From NCBI GenBank assembly GCA_003864495.1, contig ML133452.1, positions 993,965 to 1,057,964 on the forward strand: DNA of 64,000 nt. The letters are read 5' to 3'. The DNA comes from Nemopilema nomurai. Taxonomy: Eukaryota; Cnidaria; Scyphozoa; Rhizostomeae; Rhizostomatidae. The notes under the pieces were generated by a model that was not told the DNA's origin, did no database searches, and saw only the letters and a list, made by a program, of their open reading frames with translations. Position 1 is the first letter of the stretch. Every line of letters starts with the position of its first letter. Position numbers and translations under genes: made by a program. Positions 11,601-25,100 of this stretch are shown piece by piece.

Positions 11601-14600
11601 CCTATAACAAAAACAATTGGCATTAGGGTTTATAGAAGTCTTGAAATAAATGTGCGAATTTAGATAAATCAGTCTCGCCAAGACAGATCAAAACTATTTA
11701 CAGGGAAAACAAAAAAATTCCAGATCGAAAATGGATCGAATAAGGAAAAATTGGATAACTAAAAGAGTCTTTGATAAAGTTCCTAACTAGCAAATTAAAA
11801 AAAAAATTCATCATGTATTTTACAACCTTTTCACTTATCTGGACACAAAACTTTCAGTAACAGAATGGACAGGTTTTGCAAAAACCCCACTCCCATCTAC
11901 ATGACGGCTCATTTTAAGCCAAGTATTCATATTCGCATATTGGAACGTCCTTCAAAGAGGAAAGCGAGGAGTGAGTGGCTTTAACCGCAGTGCTTCAACA
12001 AAAACAGGGTCTGTTGGGAAAGAAATTGGTACTAGCTTCGTCAGTCTATCTTTTTTTTTTAATAAAGTCACACCAATTGCCCTTGCGGAGTTCCTTGCGG
12101 AGTTCCTTGCGGAGTTTCTTGTGGACTAGGCTTGCATGGAAGTTTCAATGCGATCAGCCAGTGGCACAGTCATCCAAGGTACGTATACCCAATCATTGTT
12201 CAACCCTTCCGTTTTATACAGTTAATAGTACAGCCAATGAATCTCCACTAACCTGCCACATGATTTCGGTGCATGATTTCTGCTCCGACATCGTTCTTCT
12301 TGGCTTCCTAGGTCAACCAACGATGTGACGGGTTAATGGAAGGCACATATAAAAAATAGCAGGAGCTTTTCTTCAAATACTTTGTAAAACAGAAGAATAT
12401 AATTTCCTCTGACTTTAGATATCTAGGGTTTTTAAAAGAGGCTCTAGGACTATTTTGAACAACCCATATGAGAAACTGACCAGTTACATTTGGAATCCTT
12501 GCGTGTTTATAAAATACAAGAATTAGCAGTGATGAAATAAATGGATGCGTACCTGTATGTTGCTGCTTAGAACAATGGACATGATGATTCCATAGATTGC
12601 CACAGCTTCGCAGAAGATGATACTAAAAAAGTTCGCCGAATTGTCAAATAAGTGACCGAATCAAAGGCATGTGCAATGATACCTGTATCAAACACAGGGG
12701 CACTGGATAAAATTCACATATCAAGGCACATCTTTAGCCGTGCGTTAACAAGGACTTGAAAACATTAAGTACCAGGCCCCTTGAAACGCTGGGGAGGGCT
12801 GTTTATATCTATTTTCTATACTGTGCATGACTTTGCATGGTTTCCCAGCAATTTACCTTCCCCTAAGAGGGAACGCCGAATTTTGACGGCAGTAAAAATT
12901 TATCAAGAAGAAGTGAAAAGCCACGGAAAAATAGAATTCCACTGCAAACGCTTTTGTTCTATTAGCCAACTGTCAATGTGAAAGATACCCTTTGTTTCTC
13001 TATGCCCTCAAGCTAGAATGCAAAATTCCGCCTCCCCAACGGCATAGTTCCACATGGTCATTAAACTTTGCGCCTGCTTACCTGACCATGCAAATTTACA
13101 AAAACATATATACCTGATAAGGTTTTTGGTCTTGATTCTTGGTGCCTTGACCCCACCTCCAAGAATACTGACTCCAGTTGTAAAGATGCCCCTGAAATAA
13201 TTGCATGTCCTTTCTTACATTACTTTATTTTGAAATAAAGAGCGTATATAGCACTTTTAAAGTGGGGCATGAGGTTCGGTTAAAATTTCAAGAATTTCGA
13301 ACATCAGAAATAAAAAAAAGTTTTCTCAAACACCTTGTTACTTCTTTTCGCTATGACATGCTTATGAAAACGGTCAACTAAATAGTTTATCTATATAGCA
13401 TTGAAGTAAGAACAAGGAGATATGAAACATCACGAAGAAGGTTGTAAACATACCAAGCTGCACCAACAACTGAAAGCGATATGGAAAGACCAACTCCTAC
13501 AGTGGCCCACATGTAAGGCGATGTATCACCAAGGAACCTGGTAAAAGTGAGTTGGTGCCACTCAAAGCTTAGGCAAAGTACCAAGTAGGAAACACAAACA
13601 CATAAAGAAATACATAAAGTAATACATAAATAGCCATACAAATGATTGTGATATAAAAAAAGATGGTGCAGCTGTGCTGATACCAATCTAGAATCTAACA
13701 TTCACATTACAAAAAACTGTTGTTTTAAAAAAGGTTTAACAATGAGTTTGAAAGCTTTTGAGCAGGTCTTTTTTTAGTTTATCTGCTATGAAAAATTTGA
13801 GGGTTTATATTAGTGAGAAAATTATAAGGAGCCCTAAAAACACAATCTTTTCATAAAAAAACATTAAACAACAACTTCTAAAATTTTAGAAATATGCATC
13901 CAAAAATTAAAGCAATCAGTTTTTTCAGACGACCAATCAGAATTCTCTTAAAAAATCCTTCTCTTTCATGCTGATAAACCAGTTTAATTTTACTCCTTTT
14001 AGGTAACAATGTGTAAAAATACAAAACCAAGAGGTTACAATAGCTAAAGTGTTTATTGGGCTTCCAATTAGTAACAGGACAAAACTTTATCAGTATCTGT
14101 TACCAACTGAAGCCAGTTAATTGAATGTGAGAGAAATGATTTCAAGGCCACTACAGGTGGTTCTAAACATCTGGACACCTCAAATTACAGGTGGAACTAT
14201 TGTTCCAGTTTCATATCTAGCTAAAGGGCCTAAAATTTTGGGAGGGAAGATTAAATGAAGAGAGCACATACCTATCACTTAATGAGATCATGCAAAACAT
14301 TGACTAAAGCATTCTATATATAATTATTTGGCCAATTTTACAGCTTCAATTCCCAAACAAGGGAAATTTGCTTTTCAGGTAATTCCTGATAACAACTAAA
14401 CAAATGAAAACTAGCCCTCAATTACCCTAAAAAGGTTTTGGCACAAGAATATACAGGGTTTTTAAATAGATTAAACAAGAAAAAAATCTTTTAAGAACAA
14501 TTTATTAGCAAGTTTTAATGTATCAGCAAAATATTCCACTGTATTTACCATCCTATATCAAATCTTCCACCTTGTCCTGATAAAACATAGTAAAGACCTA

Positions 14601-17025
14601 TAAAGTAAAAGACAATTAGATTATTAGAAAATGTCCAACAAATGCTCATGAATACATTCCCTTTAAACAGACACATTTCACTTTATCATTGCATAATTAC
14701 AACCCATGAACATAAAAGCCCTATATATATATATATACTCAATCTGCAGACAGTACTGTTTCGCCCTTGTGGGCTCGTCAGTGCAGCACAGAGCTTGTCT
14801 GTGACACAACCCAAGCTATGCTGTCAGAGCAACAAGGCAGTTTAACGGATTGATCGTGGGACCCTGCCAGAGTGCTCAAACAGCGCATGCGCCGTTTGCT
14901 ATATATATGTTGGAAACAGTGAGGAAAGTTTATTTTACCATTCATTTTCAACAAAATTATTGCAAAACTTCACTGCCTCGTTTGATTCTGTTGTACTTCA
15001 ATCACTCTTGCTTGACCATTCTTAAAAGATTTCATATCAATGATGGAGGACTCTCGATTTGAAATTGACTTGCATTAATATTATTTGCAAAATCAAAGAG
15101 TATTTTGTGCCATAAAAACTGTTTTAGCAGTTCATCACAAATATCAGCTAGTTCATGCAGAGTTTAAGGGCAACATACTTTAACTCCATTTTTTTTCAAC
15201 TCCTTTAACATTGTTTTTTGGCTTTTTTCTTGTGGCTAGGCATATTTTCATGCATAGTGAAACAAAAAATTTTGTTTAAAATATCCAATTAACTGTGAAA
15301 TGTCTCTGTTAATATTGAAAAAATACTATAATTTCCAACATGTTTTCTTGGTGATACTGGGAATTTAATGCCTGTTTCTGCAGTTGTTTGGTTTTAGAGC
15401 ATGACCTTTACACATAAGCTACTCAAAATAGATTTTGCATGATTTGCTTTTTAGTTCAGTCTCCACAAATCATGCTCACAATGAAACTTGTAATGGATGT
15501 ATATCATGTGGATACCCCAAACACTGTCAAGGGCTAAAACGCCATTAGCATAACTGTATTCAGTAGCTTGGCATTTCAAACTTTCTCTAAACTAAAGGGC
15601 CAGTACCTATTTATCATTTGTCAATCCTTTTTAAATAACTTACATGGGTAAATATTCATATATAGTACTTTTTCCTGTAGTTGGCTGTTAATGCTATTTT
15701 TCAATGGCTCAGCACATTGCAATAAGATTATACTCATCGAAATAGCTGTGATAAAAATGTACAATAGCTGTCCACTATTGATGAAATTTACTTTAAAAAA
15801 TACATTATGGTATCATTTTTCAAATTTCATAATTTTCAAAGGCTTATCATTTCAAAATTAAAACAGCATGTTCCCACAAGCACAATGACAAAATTCTTGC
15901 AGAAAGAGAGTAGCCGCATTGAAATTGTAAAAGAAGCAATGCCAAAATTAAGTGTGATTTGGCAATAGGGTAACACCTTTTGGAGAATCAAGATTGCACC
16001 AAGACATATAATGACAATAATTTTCGTACAATTTGGCAAGCTAGGCTGTCTTTTCATCTAGGTGTTTTGGAGTCTGTCTACATGTCAATGGAAAATCCCA
16101 TTCTTTGTAGACAGAAAGAGAATGTCTTTCCCTTGGGCTCTTCTAAAGTTAGGTGTTAAGTAACGCTGATTGGTCAATTATTATAACCAATCATGCGGTT
16201 TTCTTATCACCCTTTAGTGTTTTCGATCCGCAACTGCCTATTCATTCTGCCAGCTTCTGGTTATTTTTTTCATTTGCATACTCTGAGGAGTGTCAGAAGA
16301 AAAAGTGTTGAAAGTATGCAAAAACTTGTTCTGCTTTCTCTTGCTATTGTACAAATTAAAAAAAAAAGCTATTTGGCCAAATTTATTCAACAGCAGCCTT
16401 TTGTCTATGAGCATGAGCCACCAATTTTATTTAAATATTTGTTTATACCCATTCAATCTTGTGATTATAGTATCATTTTTTTGATTGGAAACAAATCCAC
16501 AAAATTCTCAACAAAGACTTGCATACTTTAATTATAAACATCAGGATGAATAAATTTTGATGCAGTTTAGCAACAAACAGTAGAAAGTAAAGCATAGAGA
16601 TGCCCTAGCCAAGAAGCGGGTATAACGCAGTTTAAAAATAAATGACAATTTTTCAGTAATAAGACGGGACCAATGGATGCAATACCTTGTTCGACTTAAA
16701 TCGTAGGAAGTATAAACATAGTTGGCAGTTTGGCCAAAAAAATCATATTTATTCCTTTACAAATGTGAATCTTAGCGCAGCGTTAGACAAAGATTTTATC
16801 CAAGATTGATTAGATTAACGTTCTCCGGGCGGAGTAAACGTTAAAACTGAAGAAAACCTTTCATGACAAATCCTAGGCAAAGTCTAGGCCTATTGCTTGG
16901 CCTTAGACATTACCGTCTTATTCACTGCTAAAACATTTACCTTACATACCTGCAGCAGCGACTAGAAAGACTGCCGTGCTATAAACAATTGAGTAATGTA
17001 TCATTTGACTATATGCTACAGCCAT
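8603..17025 (-). CDS. ATP6V0B: V-type proton ATPase 21 kDa proteolipid subunit c'' (10 exons, 211 aa)
   Basis: Subunit c'' of the V-ATPase Vo rotor, a membrane proteolipid that carries protons across endomembranes. Exons on the minus strand: 16950-17025, 14549-14597, 13454-13537, 13114-13191, 12553-12622, 12253-12307, 11523-11601, 9513-9558, 9121-9186, 8603-8635. All nine introns have GT donors and AG acceptors, and every split codon joins correctly, giving 636 nt including the stop. Diagnostic blocks: [27 protein letters not shown] (exon 4), [11 protein letters not shown] with the proton-binding Glu101 (exon 5), [20 protein letters not shown] (exon 7), [15 protein letters not shown] (exon 8) and [19 protein letters not shown] with Glu184 (exon 9). 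The C-terminus VKMGDTK matches the family end plus two residues. Length is close to the human 205 aa. The start ATG at 17025 has a good context (CAAAATGG). Introns hold a hAT-like element (9964-10608) and dispersed repeat copies. Confidence 0.97.
8910..9019. repeat. Dispersed repeat copy (GACCAATCAGCG family), in ATP6V0B intron 9
   Basis: Begins GACCAATCAGCGT and runs through an ATCTACAAAGAATGGGATTTT segment to GGAGACTCC. Related copies are at 16068-16187 (inverted), 33627-33755 and, partly, 39265-39330. Its ends are not clear enough to name the transposon family. Confidence 0.6.
9964..10608. mobile_element. hAT-like non-autonomous element in ATP6V0B intron 7
   Basis: The left end is CAGGGGCGGATCCAG and the right end is the inverted TGAATCCGCCCCTG, so the two termini pair over about 13-15 bp. 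The interior has three or four imperfect repeats around GACCTATGCAATTG (about 10207-10345). No transposase is present. CAGGGG-type ends are typical of hAT elements. The flanking 8-mers (AAGGAAAG left, GAAAGGAA right) are similar in composition but not identical, so an 8-bp target duplication is not confirmed. Confidence 0.7.
12081..12120. repeat. Short 12-bp tandem repeat
   Basis: Three copies of CCTTGCGGAGTT-like sequence in ATP6V0B intron 6; no role visible. Confidence 0.8.
16068..16187. repeat. Dispersed repeat copy (GACCAATCAGCG family, inverted), in ATP6V0B intron 1
   Basis: Reads GGAGTCTGTCTACATG, then AAATCCCATTCTTTGTAGAC, and ends CTGATTGGTCA, the reverse complement of the copy at 8910-9019. 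The repeat may begin earlier, at about 16030 (CAAGCTAGGCTG), because the copy at 33627-33755 also shares that part. Confidence 0.6.
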
Positions 17026-17507
17026 TTTGTCTCTTTTTCTGCAATTTCCTATAACTTCATCGCAGGTGTCGGCTACCCACTTCGACAATCCTCTGGGTCA
17101 AGACCGCTGGGTGGGAGGGATGTGGGTCACAGGACTGGCTCCTCCGCACGGTCGCAGATGCTCAATAGGGCTTTTTCAATCATACCCCTATCACACATGA
17201 ACTCAGGTTTTGTAAAATTTCCCCTGACTGCATAGCCTTCAAACGGAGATAAATTAATGTCCTCTCATGTCCAAAAGGACACAGTATATGATTTTGATGA
17301 CGAGAAAAGAAATTATGGGTTCTGTGGCCGTCCTTGTGATAAAAAACCTAGAAATCTATTTACACATAAATGAGGGTGCTGAAATTAATACTAGTGAAAT
17401 CATAATCTAATTTTCTGTAACATTCATCCGTAATAAAGTACTGCTCACAATCAAAATATTGTTCGCACAGTTGTAGTATTTTTCGCCAGGTACTGCAGTG
17501 GATATGG

Positions 17508-17800
17508 CAGGGGCGGATCCAGAAAATTTCTGACCGGTGCTCAACTTTGAATGTGCCACACCCGATAAAATTAAACACCCTATATTTAATTCGGTTTCGA
17601 TGATCTATACACAAAAGCAGCTACAATATGTTTTGAAATTCATATTCTTAATGTTTCATAAGCCGAATCAAGAAAACTTGATGTTTCAAGCATAACAGAA
17701 CATAATTCTTACTTTTACAACAATATAAACAAAACGTGATCTAGTGTTATACTAACAGCGCGATCAAAAAAATTACCTGGCTGGTGGAGTGAAGCCCCTG
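17508..17800. mobile_element. hAT-like element, short (internally deleted) form
   Basis: Starts CAGGGGCGGATCCAG and ends GAAGCCCCTG. It aligns in reverse along its whole length with 56749-57332 but lacks a block of about 290 bp near one end. Both copies start and end in CAGGGGC/GCCCCTG. No matching 8-bp flanks were found. Confidence 0.7.
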
Positions 17801-19184
17801 AGTGTTGTATATAGGTATATATATATAAACAGACTCTACCACCCCAAGAACAAATGTTGCTTAAATTGTCCAGATACGTGCATGTGCTTAGTATCAGAGC
17901 TATGCAAAATTAAGGGCTTCGTATGGGACCAAAATATTTGGAGGGGGCAAGCTTGGTGCACAAAAATGCAGAGAAGAACTGAAAATATCTGTTATTAAAC
18001 TAAAATGGTACCGCTGTCAGAAATATTGGGGACTATGGCCAGAATGTTGGGGACTATGGCAACGATTCTGAGTGTTGGCCTACTTTGTCTTGAAATTATG
18101 CATCTATTTATTTATTTAAACTGGGTTTCAATTTGACAGGACTGTGCGTAGTTATTGGTATTCTTGGTCAATGTAATTCAAGAACGCTAATTCTTAGTTA
18201 CAACCAGAGAATGTGCGCATAGAAAAGACTTCAGCATGGCTGAGTCAAAAATAATCTTCCATCAAACACAATCGATGTTTCCAGGGTCTGACCCACCCCC
18301 GTTTCACGTGATTCTCCTATGCTAGGCAACGAGGAATTACGCAATTTGATAAAAAAAGCCAAACGTAGAACTTGGAAATTACGTTTAATGCAAAATTTTG
18401 AAGATATTTAATGATATAAGATATTTAAAATATATTCTAGTTAATTAATATATCTGTGGCAGGATTTGCCAAACAGTTACAAAAAAAAAACATGTCTAAA
18501 ATATCTGCTTTTGGAATATATTATCACAAGTGTCTGAATTACTTATCAAAGTTTTTGTCATAGGGTGTCTACCAGCGTAAGGTACTTCTGTTGATTGGTA
18601 GGGCGTTGCGTCCCCTTATCAGCACATCCCTACTTAGATATTGCAGATATTGTAGGGCCATCAATTTGTATCAGAAAAAGGGGGGAAGAGGGTAAAACGA
18701 GAATATAATTATCTTTCTTCTATTTCTTTCTACCTGTCCTTGAAAAATATCAACCGGCATACCTTTCCAATAGTTATTCTGACAGGAAACACATGCACAG
18801 TCAACAAGCAATGACCATGTGGTTTCTGATGTTCTCGAAGCACAAGGCAGTGGTAGCTGAGGTTTTGGCGGTTTTGGCCAGCCATTAAGAAAATGCCACC
18901 TTCTGTAGACATCTCTTGGACCTCGTAAAAATGACTTTGATCATCTTTTAGCTGGGATTTAGATGAGGTTCTTGAAGGAATCTCATGGTTGCTAATATCA
19001 GAGATGAGGTTTGGGAATAGTACACTTCCTAACCCAAACAGGAAGTTTTCAGACGGGGGTGAGACTACTTTTTATCATGACAGGGTGGGGAAGCTCGTTA
19101 TCATAGTGAAACAGCCATGAAGCAAAACAAATGAGAAAATCAAAAGACAAACTCAGGCAAAATTTGAATACTCATCGCAAGGCA
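17801..19184. other. Upstream region of the first ETS gene
   Basis: No exon recognised. Short AT microsatellite-like stretches occur near 17815-17828. The immediate 5' region (about 18950-19184) may contain the ETS-1 promoter and leader, but no core promoter motif stands out. Confidence 0.35.
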
Positions 19185-22159
19185 ATGGATTTTGAGCAAC
19201 CTGGCCTTGATTTGGATGAAATAAAACTGGATTTCGATATCGGCGAGGTAAGCAACTGTCTTTGACAAACACTGAGTACTTTTTGGGCAGGTAACTAAAT
19301 TTTAACTAGGCAAAACTTTGAATGATTTATTTTGTTAAAGCTCGTAGCTCATAGCTTGTGAATTTCCATCTTTACCATTACCTAACAAGTGTCGACTAGA
19401 TGTATGCGTACCGCCTTGTACAACGGGACTTTCTTGGCCAACCCGATGTTTCTAGGCCACTTACATCTAGTATACTCTAAACAACATCAACGTCAGATAA
19501 AGCTTCGTGGCGAAGTTTTTGATGTACAATAAAAGAATGCGATGAAAATTAATCATTTGAATACTGTTTGAGGATGCATTTTGATATAATTTGAGGTCGA
19601 TAGGTAGCATGCCTGTAAAAAAGCAGTAACGGTACAAAGTCGGCCGGATATGGGTGGAACCTAAATTTCACTGAATTGCTGTTGAATGCATTATAAAACT
19701 TGATTAAACTATTAAATTTTAAAACTAAACTGTTAAAGTTGTTCAGTGCTTTGTAACAACCCTTCTCGTTTATATAAGTCTTTATTAACGTTGACCACCT
19801 TGATCTTCCATCTTATAATTACTTTTTCGACATTTTGTGCCTTCTACCGTAAATCCTCGAATTAGCCCCATGGGGGCTTATTTACTTTTTATATTTTTTG
19901 ATGGGGGCTTATTCGAGGGGGGGGCTTATTCGAAGGGGGGGGCTTATTCGAGGGGGGGGGGCTTATAAAATTTCTTCAAACCTACCACATAAATATATAA
20001 TTTTTGAAATTTCTTTCTCTTCAAAGTATGAAACATAACCTAAGTATAAAGTAACATTTGATTAAATTATTAACAAAAATATAAATTTTTGTGTTATTTC
20101 ACTAAAATGCCAAAGGCAACCTCAGGAGTAAAAAGATGAACAAAGGGGAGCTTATTCGAGGGGGGCTTGTTCGAGGGGGGGGGGCAATTCGAGGATTTAC
20201 GGTATATCGTGTAGAAGCGCGCTGTGAATGAGCGCCGTGAAAAGAAGCGCCGAAGGCGCTGGCGACTAGATGTCCGACGCGGTCAGCCAGAGTGAGGCAA
20301 ACTTTGTTTTGTCGGCCATTTTGGAGGGTAGCAAAAAGAATCATCGATAATAATGTATGCCTATAATGTAGTGAAAAGCGAGGGATACAGTGACACTAAA
20401 CTTGATTACACGCTTTTTTATAAGGCACCTACCTCAAGGCCTAGTTCCAATAGTTCCTTATTCGTAGACCTCAAGTCATCAGATTTTAGTACCAAAAGTT
20501 CCTTGAAAGTTCCTAAATTTTCACTGCACATCAATAGGCCTTAACACTTAATAGAGAGGGGGCGAGACGGCATATGCGGAAACTACTATGCGAGTATTGG
20601 CTGCAAATAAATGGAACCGGCTTTTTAGTTCTTGATGCTTTGAAATTATTTTCATAGGACGTGCAAAGAGGACCTTTTATCAGGCCAAAAGGTGGAAAAG
20701 AACATACCCCCCCCCCCAAAAAAATCCCAGGGCAGAACTAAATTTAAATATTTTTGTAATGCATCGCGTTTGAATAGGGAGCAAGCGTCCGAATAAAATA
20801 CTAGCAAAGGCGTATCCAAGTGAAAGCCCTTGTTGTGAATTGAAAAGCCCTTACGGAGTGACCTCTTTTCTGGTAAACTTCTATCTTTGCAGATAAACTT
20901 TCTTGGGGCCAAGAATTTAGCAGAGGATCCATTTTGCAGTTTTCCTGACATCGAAGACTTAGGCAATATTGGTTGTTTTGCGGCACCGTTCTTCTCTGAC
21001 GACCAGGAACACCGCTGCATCTGTAATGAAATACGACGAAAACATTTTGGGACCCTTCAAGAAACAGACTGCTTGCAAAGTATGGAGAAGAAAGAGGCAC
21101 ATGATTGCCACAGGAACAATTTGACGGAAGATGCGCAGTATCCAGGCAAGTGCCAAAAAGCGGTGGAGAAGAAAAGTGAGTACAGTGTGATACCGATTTG
21201 CGGTTGCCGGATTTTTGTAATAAAAACCCGAGGCAGTGTACGTATTCTGGCAGCTTGGCGAAACCTTTTAGAAAATGCCGTTAATGAGCTGATCGTTTAC
21301 AATCCCTAATAAAGAAGGTCTAGGAGATGCAGAAAGTCTGTGTAATAAATCCATTCCGTCCAAATCCATGCATTGTCTTGATTCCATAGGGTACACAAGA
21401 GTATATGCATCTTGGACAAGGATATTAATGCAATGCAACAGTACCCAATAAGAGCATCACCTATAAAGGGGTGATTAAAATGTTGCCTTTTAACAAATGA
21501 AATGACGCCATTATTTTAGTACATCGAAGAGGCTAGCATCTGCCAGCAAACTAGAGAAGTTAAAGTAATGCAAACATTCGTTGTTATACAGAACAGTTTA
21601 GATTTCCAATCTTTTGAAAGTAATTTCCTTTTGAAGATGTTTGTGCCCATGCCATTTTTATAATTTCTAAATACTTACAAAATAAACAAGAAAAATGTAC
21701 AAAATATGAAGGACAGGTATGCCCAGTATTGTCTGTCCCATAGCAACGTTTCGGCCTAGGCTTCTTGTATAGAGTGTTTGCATGATTGCAGACCCCTTGT
21801 TGGGCATACATGTGTCGTACTTTACTTTAGGTAATTCGGTCTCCAATGAGCTAAAGGCCTCTTTTAGTGTCAGCTGGACTTAACTAAATGTCATTTGGCC
21901 TACAGAAAATATCAAGATTGAGGAATTTTTATTGGAACTGCTCGTCACTGGAGGCTACGAGTCTTACATACACTGGACAATGAAAGACCGGGGTGAGTTC
22001 AGAATTACCCGGCCACAAAGGGTGGCTAGCTTGTGGGGGCATCGCAAAGGGCGGAAACTATTATCGGACGAGAAGCTAACAAGGGCACTACGGTATTCAA
22101 TCAGAAAAGGAAAGTTGGAGAAGACAGACACCCCGTTTCTGCAGTATCGATTTACGTAA
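19185..22159 (+). CDS. ETS-domain transcription factor 1 of a tandem cluster (3 exons, 199 aa)
   Basis: Exons 19185-19247, 20893-21175 and 21906-22159, joined in phase 0 and then phase 1 with GT/AG sites. The start at 19185 has a good context (GCAATGG); an in-frame ATG at 19131 would add 18 residues in a weak context. Exon 1 encodes 21 residues ending IKLDFDIGE. Exon 2 (about 94 residues) has many Cys and acidic residues and matches nothing I recognise; no Pointed domain. Exon 3 is an ETS winged-helix domain (about 118-198): IEEFLLELL, YESYIHW (Trp139), GEFRITRP, VASLWG (Trp159), and a recognition helix KLTRALRY with the two DNA-contacting Arg residues 175 and 178, then a strand ending LQYRF. 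The usual first tryptophan of ETS domains is replaced (IEEF instead of LWQF). Likely a nuclear DNA-binding regulator; subfamily not assignable by eye. Confidence 0.88.
19845..20204. mobile_element. MITE with TACCGTAAATCCTCGAATT ends, in ETS-1 intron 1
   Basis: The left end TACCGTAAATCCTCGAATT is mirrored on the right by AATTCGAGGATTTACGGTA, about 19 bp of perfect inverted termini including the TA. Next to the ends are G-rich repeats of GGGGGGGCTTATTCGAG. TA at both borders suggests a Tc1/mariner-type target. A related sequence is at 46122-46245. Confidence 0.8.
20407..20645. mobile_element. Partial copy of the TACACGCTTTTTTATA MITE, in ETS-1 intron 1
   Basis: Matches, in reverse, about the last 280 bp of the full element at 38538-38963: TACACGCTTTTTTATAAGG end, AGGCCTAGTTCCAA, CTTATTCGTAGA, CTTAACACTTAATAGAGAG, and GGCTTTTTAGTTCTTGATGC. 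Only one terminus is present. It ends about 250 nt before exon 2 of ETS-1. Confidence 0.75.
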
Positions 22160-25100
22160 AAGAGAGACGATTCAATCTCTTTAAGGTTTTTGTTAGGAAG
22201 CGAAGAGGGACTTTCAAGACTGGTTTTCATCTAACGTATTTCATCGCAATTCAGAGTCTACGATCAATTTAGATTATTTCCGTTATATGATAAACAGCCT
22301 TTAACTTGGAGGCTTGATTGCTGACCTATCCGTGTTTTAGCCGTCGATCGGCTTCTAATATAAAAGAGTTTCATTGACACATGCAAGTGGAATTAGAAGG
22401 CTTGCGGACACACTCGATCTCCACCCACAGTCAGGATTCTCCAGTCAGCTCTCTAATTATGCAGTTACTCTAACGAGTTTTGCTGAGTCTACTATTGAGT
22501 AGTAATGATAAATACGTGTAATTTCAAAATGAGAAGCTGTGTAGAGGGCAATGGTTTCTTTCTCATATTCACAGTATAGATTCAGTAATCTTGTGTGTAC
22601 ATACATATACATAAAAGTTCATAAATATCTCAACAAACATTTATATAAACATCATATGCATTTCTCGATACATCTTATATCTTTATGTGTGTATGTTTTA
22701 AGTACCTTCCAATGAAAAACTTAAGCCTAAGGCGTCGTAACTCCGTGCTTATCCATTGTTTTTTTGCTACAAAAAATATACTATGTTTTTTGTTGATGAT
22801 TGATGAAGAGAGAGTCACACATTTCGAAGAATGAATTGCAGAAACTGAAAATGTCGAGAGGGCTCATAAAAAATTCACAAAGGAGGCACGTTTTAACTGT
22901 TGCTGTATAATAGATACGAAAATAGCATACTTGCAGTGTCTCCTTGGTGTATTTATTTTTGTCAAATCTGGATTCAAAACCATCATTAGCACTAAGAAGA
23001 ATATCCCAGAATCCCAGGTGCTCAGGGTGTAATCCTCAAGGGATGGAATAATAAAATTTCCTTAGGGTACTACCCAATCCTCACAAAACGGACGATCCAT
23101 TTCCTGCAAGAACAGATTACACGAAGCGCACAAATGCTCCCCGCTCAACTGTTATGCAATTTCAATGTTAATCGCCAGGACATCACCTTAGATCCTTTTG
23201 TAAGTCACCTCAAAATTTGTTTGCTAAACTCTTTGCACAGAAAGTTGAATGAAATGGCGGCTTAAAAAGGAATTTCAATTGGATTAATAGAAGGGGTACT
23301 GGTGTTCACATGTTGTTATTTTAAGCACGATACAAAGCAATGAAACACAGTGGCCATTTCTGATTGGCCAAATGGCGCATATCGCGCGATTTCATGTTGT
23401 GATTTAGGTACCCTGGGTAAGTAATGATAAAGCAATATAAAGCAGCTATTATTACGTGATTTGACAACGCAACGCATTTATATAAAGATGAATAAAATTT
23501 CTCATATCAAGATGAATAATATTTAGAGGGATTGTAGAAAATAAAAAGGACTTGCTGATGTCATAAAAAGTAAAAATAGAGACACTTTTGTAAATGCGTG
23601 ATACTTCTAGAAGGGTCCTATCAAAAAGTACCCAGCAGCAATTCTTCAAATCTTGCTTTGTTACTCCCCTCAAGTGGTTTGGCAATATTTCCTGTTTCAA
23701 TCAAGCTTTGTATACTGCCATCGCAATATAAATTATTCACAAATGTAAGGCTTTTGGAACTTTCCATTTTAACAACTGCAAACAAACTTGGTACATACAT
23801 CTATCCCAGCAATCAGTACGACCAGTAATCGCATTAATGAGGTACCGGTCACTAAACCTGCAAACAAATTTTCAAAATAACGAAGTATGTATTGATAAAA
23901 ACCGAGCTATATAAAACGATGGGCATTTGCGGTCAAGGGGTTCGAACAAGTGGTCAGGTGCTTTTGGCTGGATTCTACAAATCGCAGAACGTGTTGAGTC
24001 AAACGTTGAGAGTGTTTGGCTAGGCTGTATGTTTCTTACGGGTGAATGATTGTATTGCCAAAGCGCTTTCTTCAAATTTCTCGGTTGAATTAATCTTACA
24101 GATCACGTTTGTGTTTAGACAGTTAGTCAGACCAGAAATGTTTGACAGGTCGCTATGAAAGACAATGGCCAAAATATTTTATTGTTCATAAAAAGATACT
24201 TTCCAACAAGTCAAAATCACAACAGGATGGCTTTAGGCCATTGAGCTATCGCTTCAAAGTTGTGCAAAGGTGATCAGTTTTTATGTGGCACGTAACACAA
24301 CACTCAGTATACAACACTCAACAAGGGTGTATATAGTGCGTTTGCCCTCAGAGACAGCGGAGCCAAAATGTGCAAGGGGCTTGGGCCTCTCCAAAGTAAT
24401 TTTCGAAAGTAATTTATTTTTATTATGTGGGTTTACGTTTGAATGATCTCCACAGCCGTGTTTGTTAAGGGACCAGAAGCTTAGTTGCTCCTATACCACA
24501 CCTATAACAGCATGTGTTGTGTGGGTGGTACTCCCCCAAACTTTTTCAGCAATATAGGTCGGCGAAAGTTTTTTTCGAGACGTGCACCGGCACAAGGGGC
24601 GGATCCAGGCGAAATTCTGATCAATGCAACTTTGCGCCGGGAGGGGCATAGGCGGTAGAGAATTAAAGAAGGAGGGGAAAAGCCACGCCCTATTAACCAT
24701 ACCGGCTAGGCCCATTATGCAAGGCAATGCCACCAAGTTCTAAAGAAGATCCTTAGCGCTGTATGAGTTAAAAACGACAGCTTCGTTATACATTTCAGGA
24801 TAATTTTCCTTCACTTCAAAACTAAGAAGTTTCCGAAAGATATTACGATCAAAAGAAATTCTCCATACCTGTCGATACCCTAAGAAAAAGGAAAACATGA
24901 CTTCGAATCAGTATTGATACATTTAAACATTGACACCACAATTAATGCCAAAGAAGGTTAAATGGAACATATGAAACAAATGTTGCTCGGTAAAATGAAA
25001 CAAATTAGAGACAAATTTCTAAAGATGGGCTTGGACACCATTGTAAAGGATGTGAACCTTCATAAGTTTAAGAAGCGTTATCTCAAAAACAAGACGTTAC

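Noticed and set aside
23925..23965. GGTTCGAAC resembling a tRNA B box
   Set aside because: No acceptor stem, anticodon arm or A box at the right spacing.
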